This document shows positions 7,113-7,115 of a DNA stretch of 7,115 nucleotides, one piece after another. Made by a program: the position numbers and the translations under genes. The stretch lies in NCBI GenBank assembly GCA_003229065.1, contig QIHJ01000434.1, forward strand, positions 1-7,115, given 5' to 3'. Under the pieces are notes generated by a model. That model had not been told where the DNA came from. It was given only the letters and a program-made list of their open reading frames with translations, and ran no database searches. The first letter of the stretch is position 1, and each line of letters opens with the position of its first letter. The DNA comes from Candidatus Dadabacteria bacterium (GTDB lineage: Bacteria; Desulfobacterota_D; UBA1144; Nemesobacterales; UBA2774).

Positions 7113-7115
7113 ATC

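Larger units (their letters stand above)
6826..7115. other. Divergent intergenic region upstream of glnD
   Basis: About 290 bp with no credible gene. A 63-codon minus-strand open frame (6841-7032) runs through the repeat block, resembles nothing I know and has no ribosome-binding site I trust. The region separates glnD (leftward) from an off-window gene on the plus strand whose Shine-Dalgarno is visible at the edge. It contains AT-rich promoter-like sequence near 6840-6925 and the tandem repeat block near 6999-7055. I see no riboswitch, tRNA or clear terminator. Confidence 0.6.

Noticed and set aside
1..7115. Search for a mobile element, CRISPR array, tRNA, phage or defence system
   Set aside because: All coding space is taken by five conserved housekeeping genes with intact motifs. 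I saw no transposase, no spaced identical repeats beyond the 23-bp block and no tRNA-like structure.

Overview
The window reads as an ordinary, well-packed bacterial chromosome segment of moderate GC content, judged by eye. It probably comes from a Gram-negative lineage that regulates nitrogen through a full-length GlnD and makes NAD from aspartate. GlnD plus an aspartate-oxidase NAD route fits Proteobacteria, Desulfobacterota, Nitrospirota and similar phyla. The sequence alone does not fix the taxon. Nothing in it looks mobile, phage-like or CRISPR-related.

Layout. At the left edge (1-603, plus strand) is the 3' part of a gamma-glutamyltransferase gene. It begins just before the self-processing site, so it covers the whole catalytic small subunit. 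The remaining genes run on the minus strand in the transcription order glnD (6825-4177), nadB (4121-2514), nadC (2479-1631), nadA (1598-600). The gaps between them are 55, 34 and 32 bp with no convincing terminator, so they probably form one transcription unit. ggt and nadA converge and their stop codons interlock over 4 bp (600-603).

The right edge (6826-7115) is a roughly 290-bp non-coding divergent region upstream of glnD. It holds an imperfect 23-bp tandem repeat with hyphenated-palindrome cores and phased T-runs, weak promoter-like hexamers, and at the very end a strong plus-strand Shine-Dalgarno sequence for a gene that must start just outside the window.

How the genes work together. 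NadB oxidises L-aspartate to iminoaspartate. NadA, a 4Fe-4S enzyme, condenses this with dihydroxyacetone phosphate to quinolinate. NadC converts quinolinate to nicotinate mononucleotide, which completes the dedicated de novo branch of NAD synthesis. GlnD is the glutamine-sensing uridylyltransferase/uridylyl-removing enzyme for PII proteins. Its place as first gene of the nad cluster is the most interesting architectural point, because it could co-express the nitrogen sensor with an aspartate-consuming pathway. I found no previously undescribed system. The noteworthy points are that linkage, a Ser/Gly/Asn/His-rich insert in NadA, the upstream repeat block, the interlocked stop codons and a start-codon correction for nadB.
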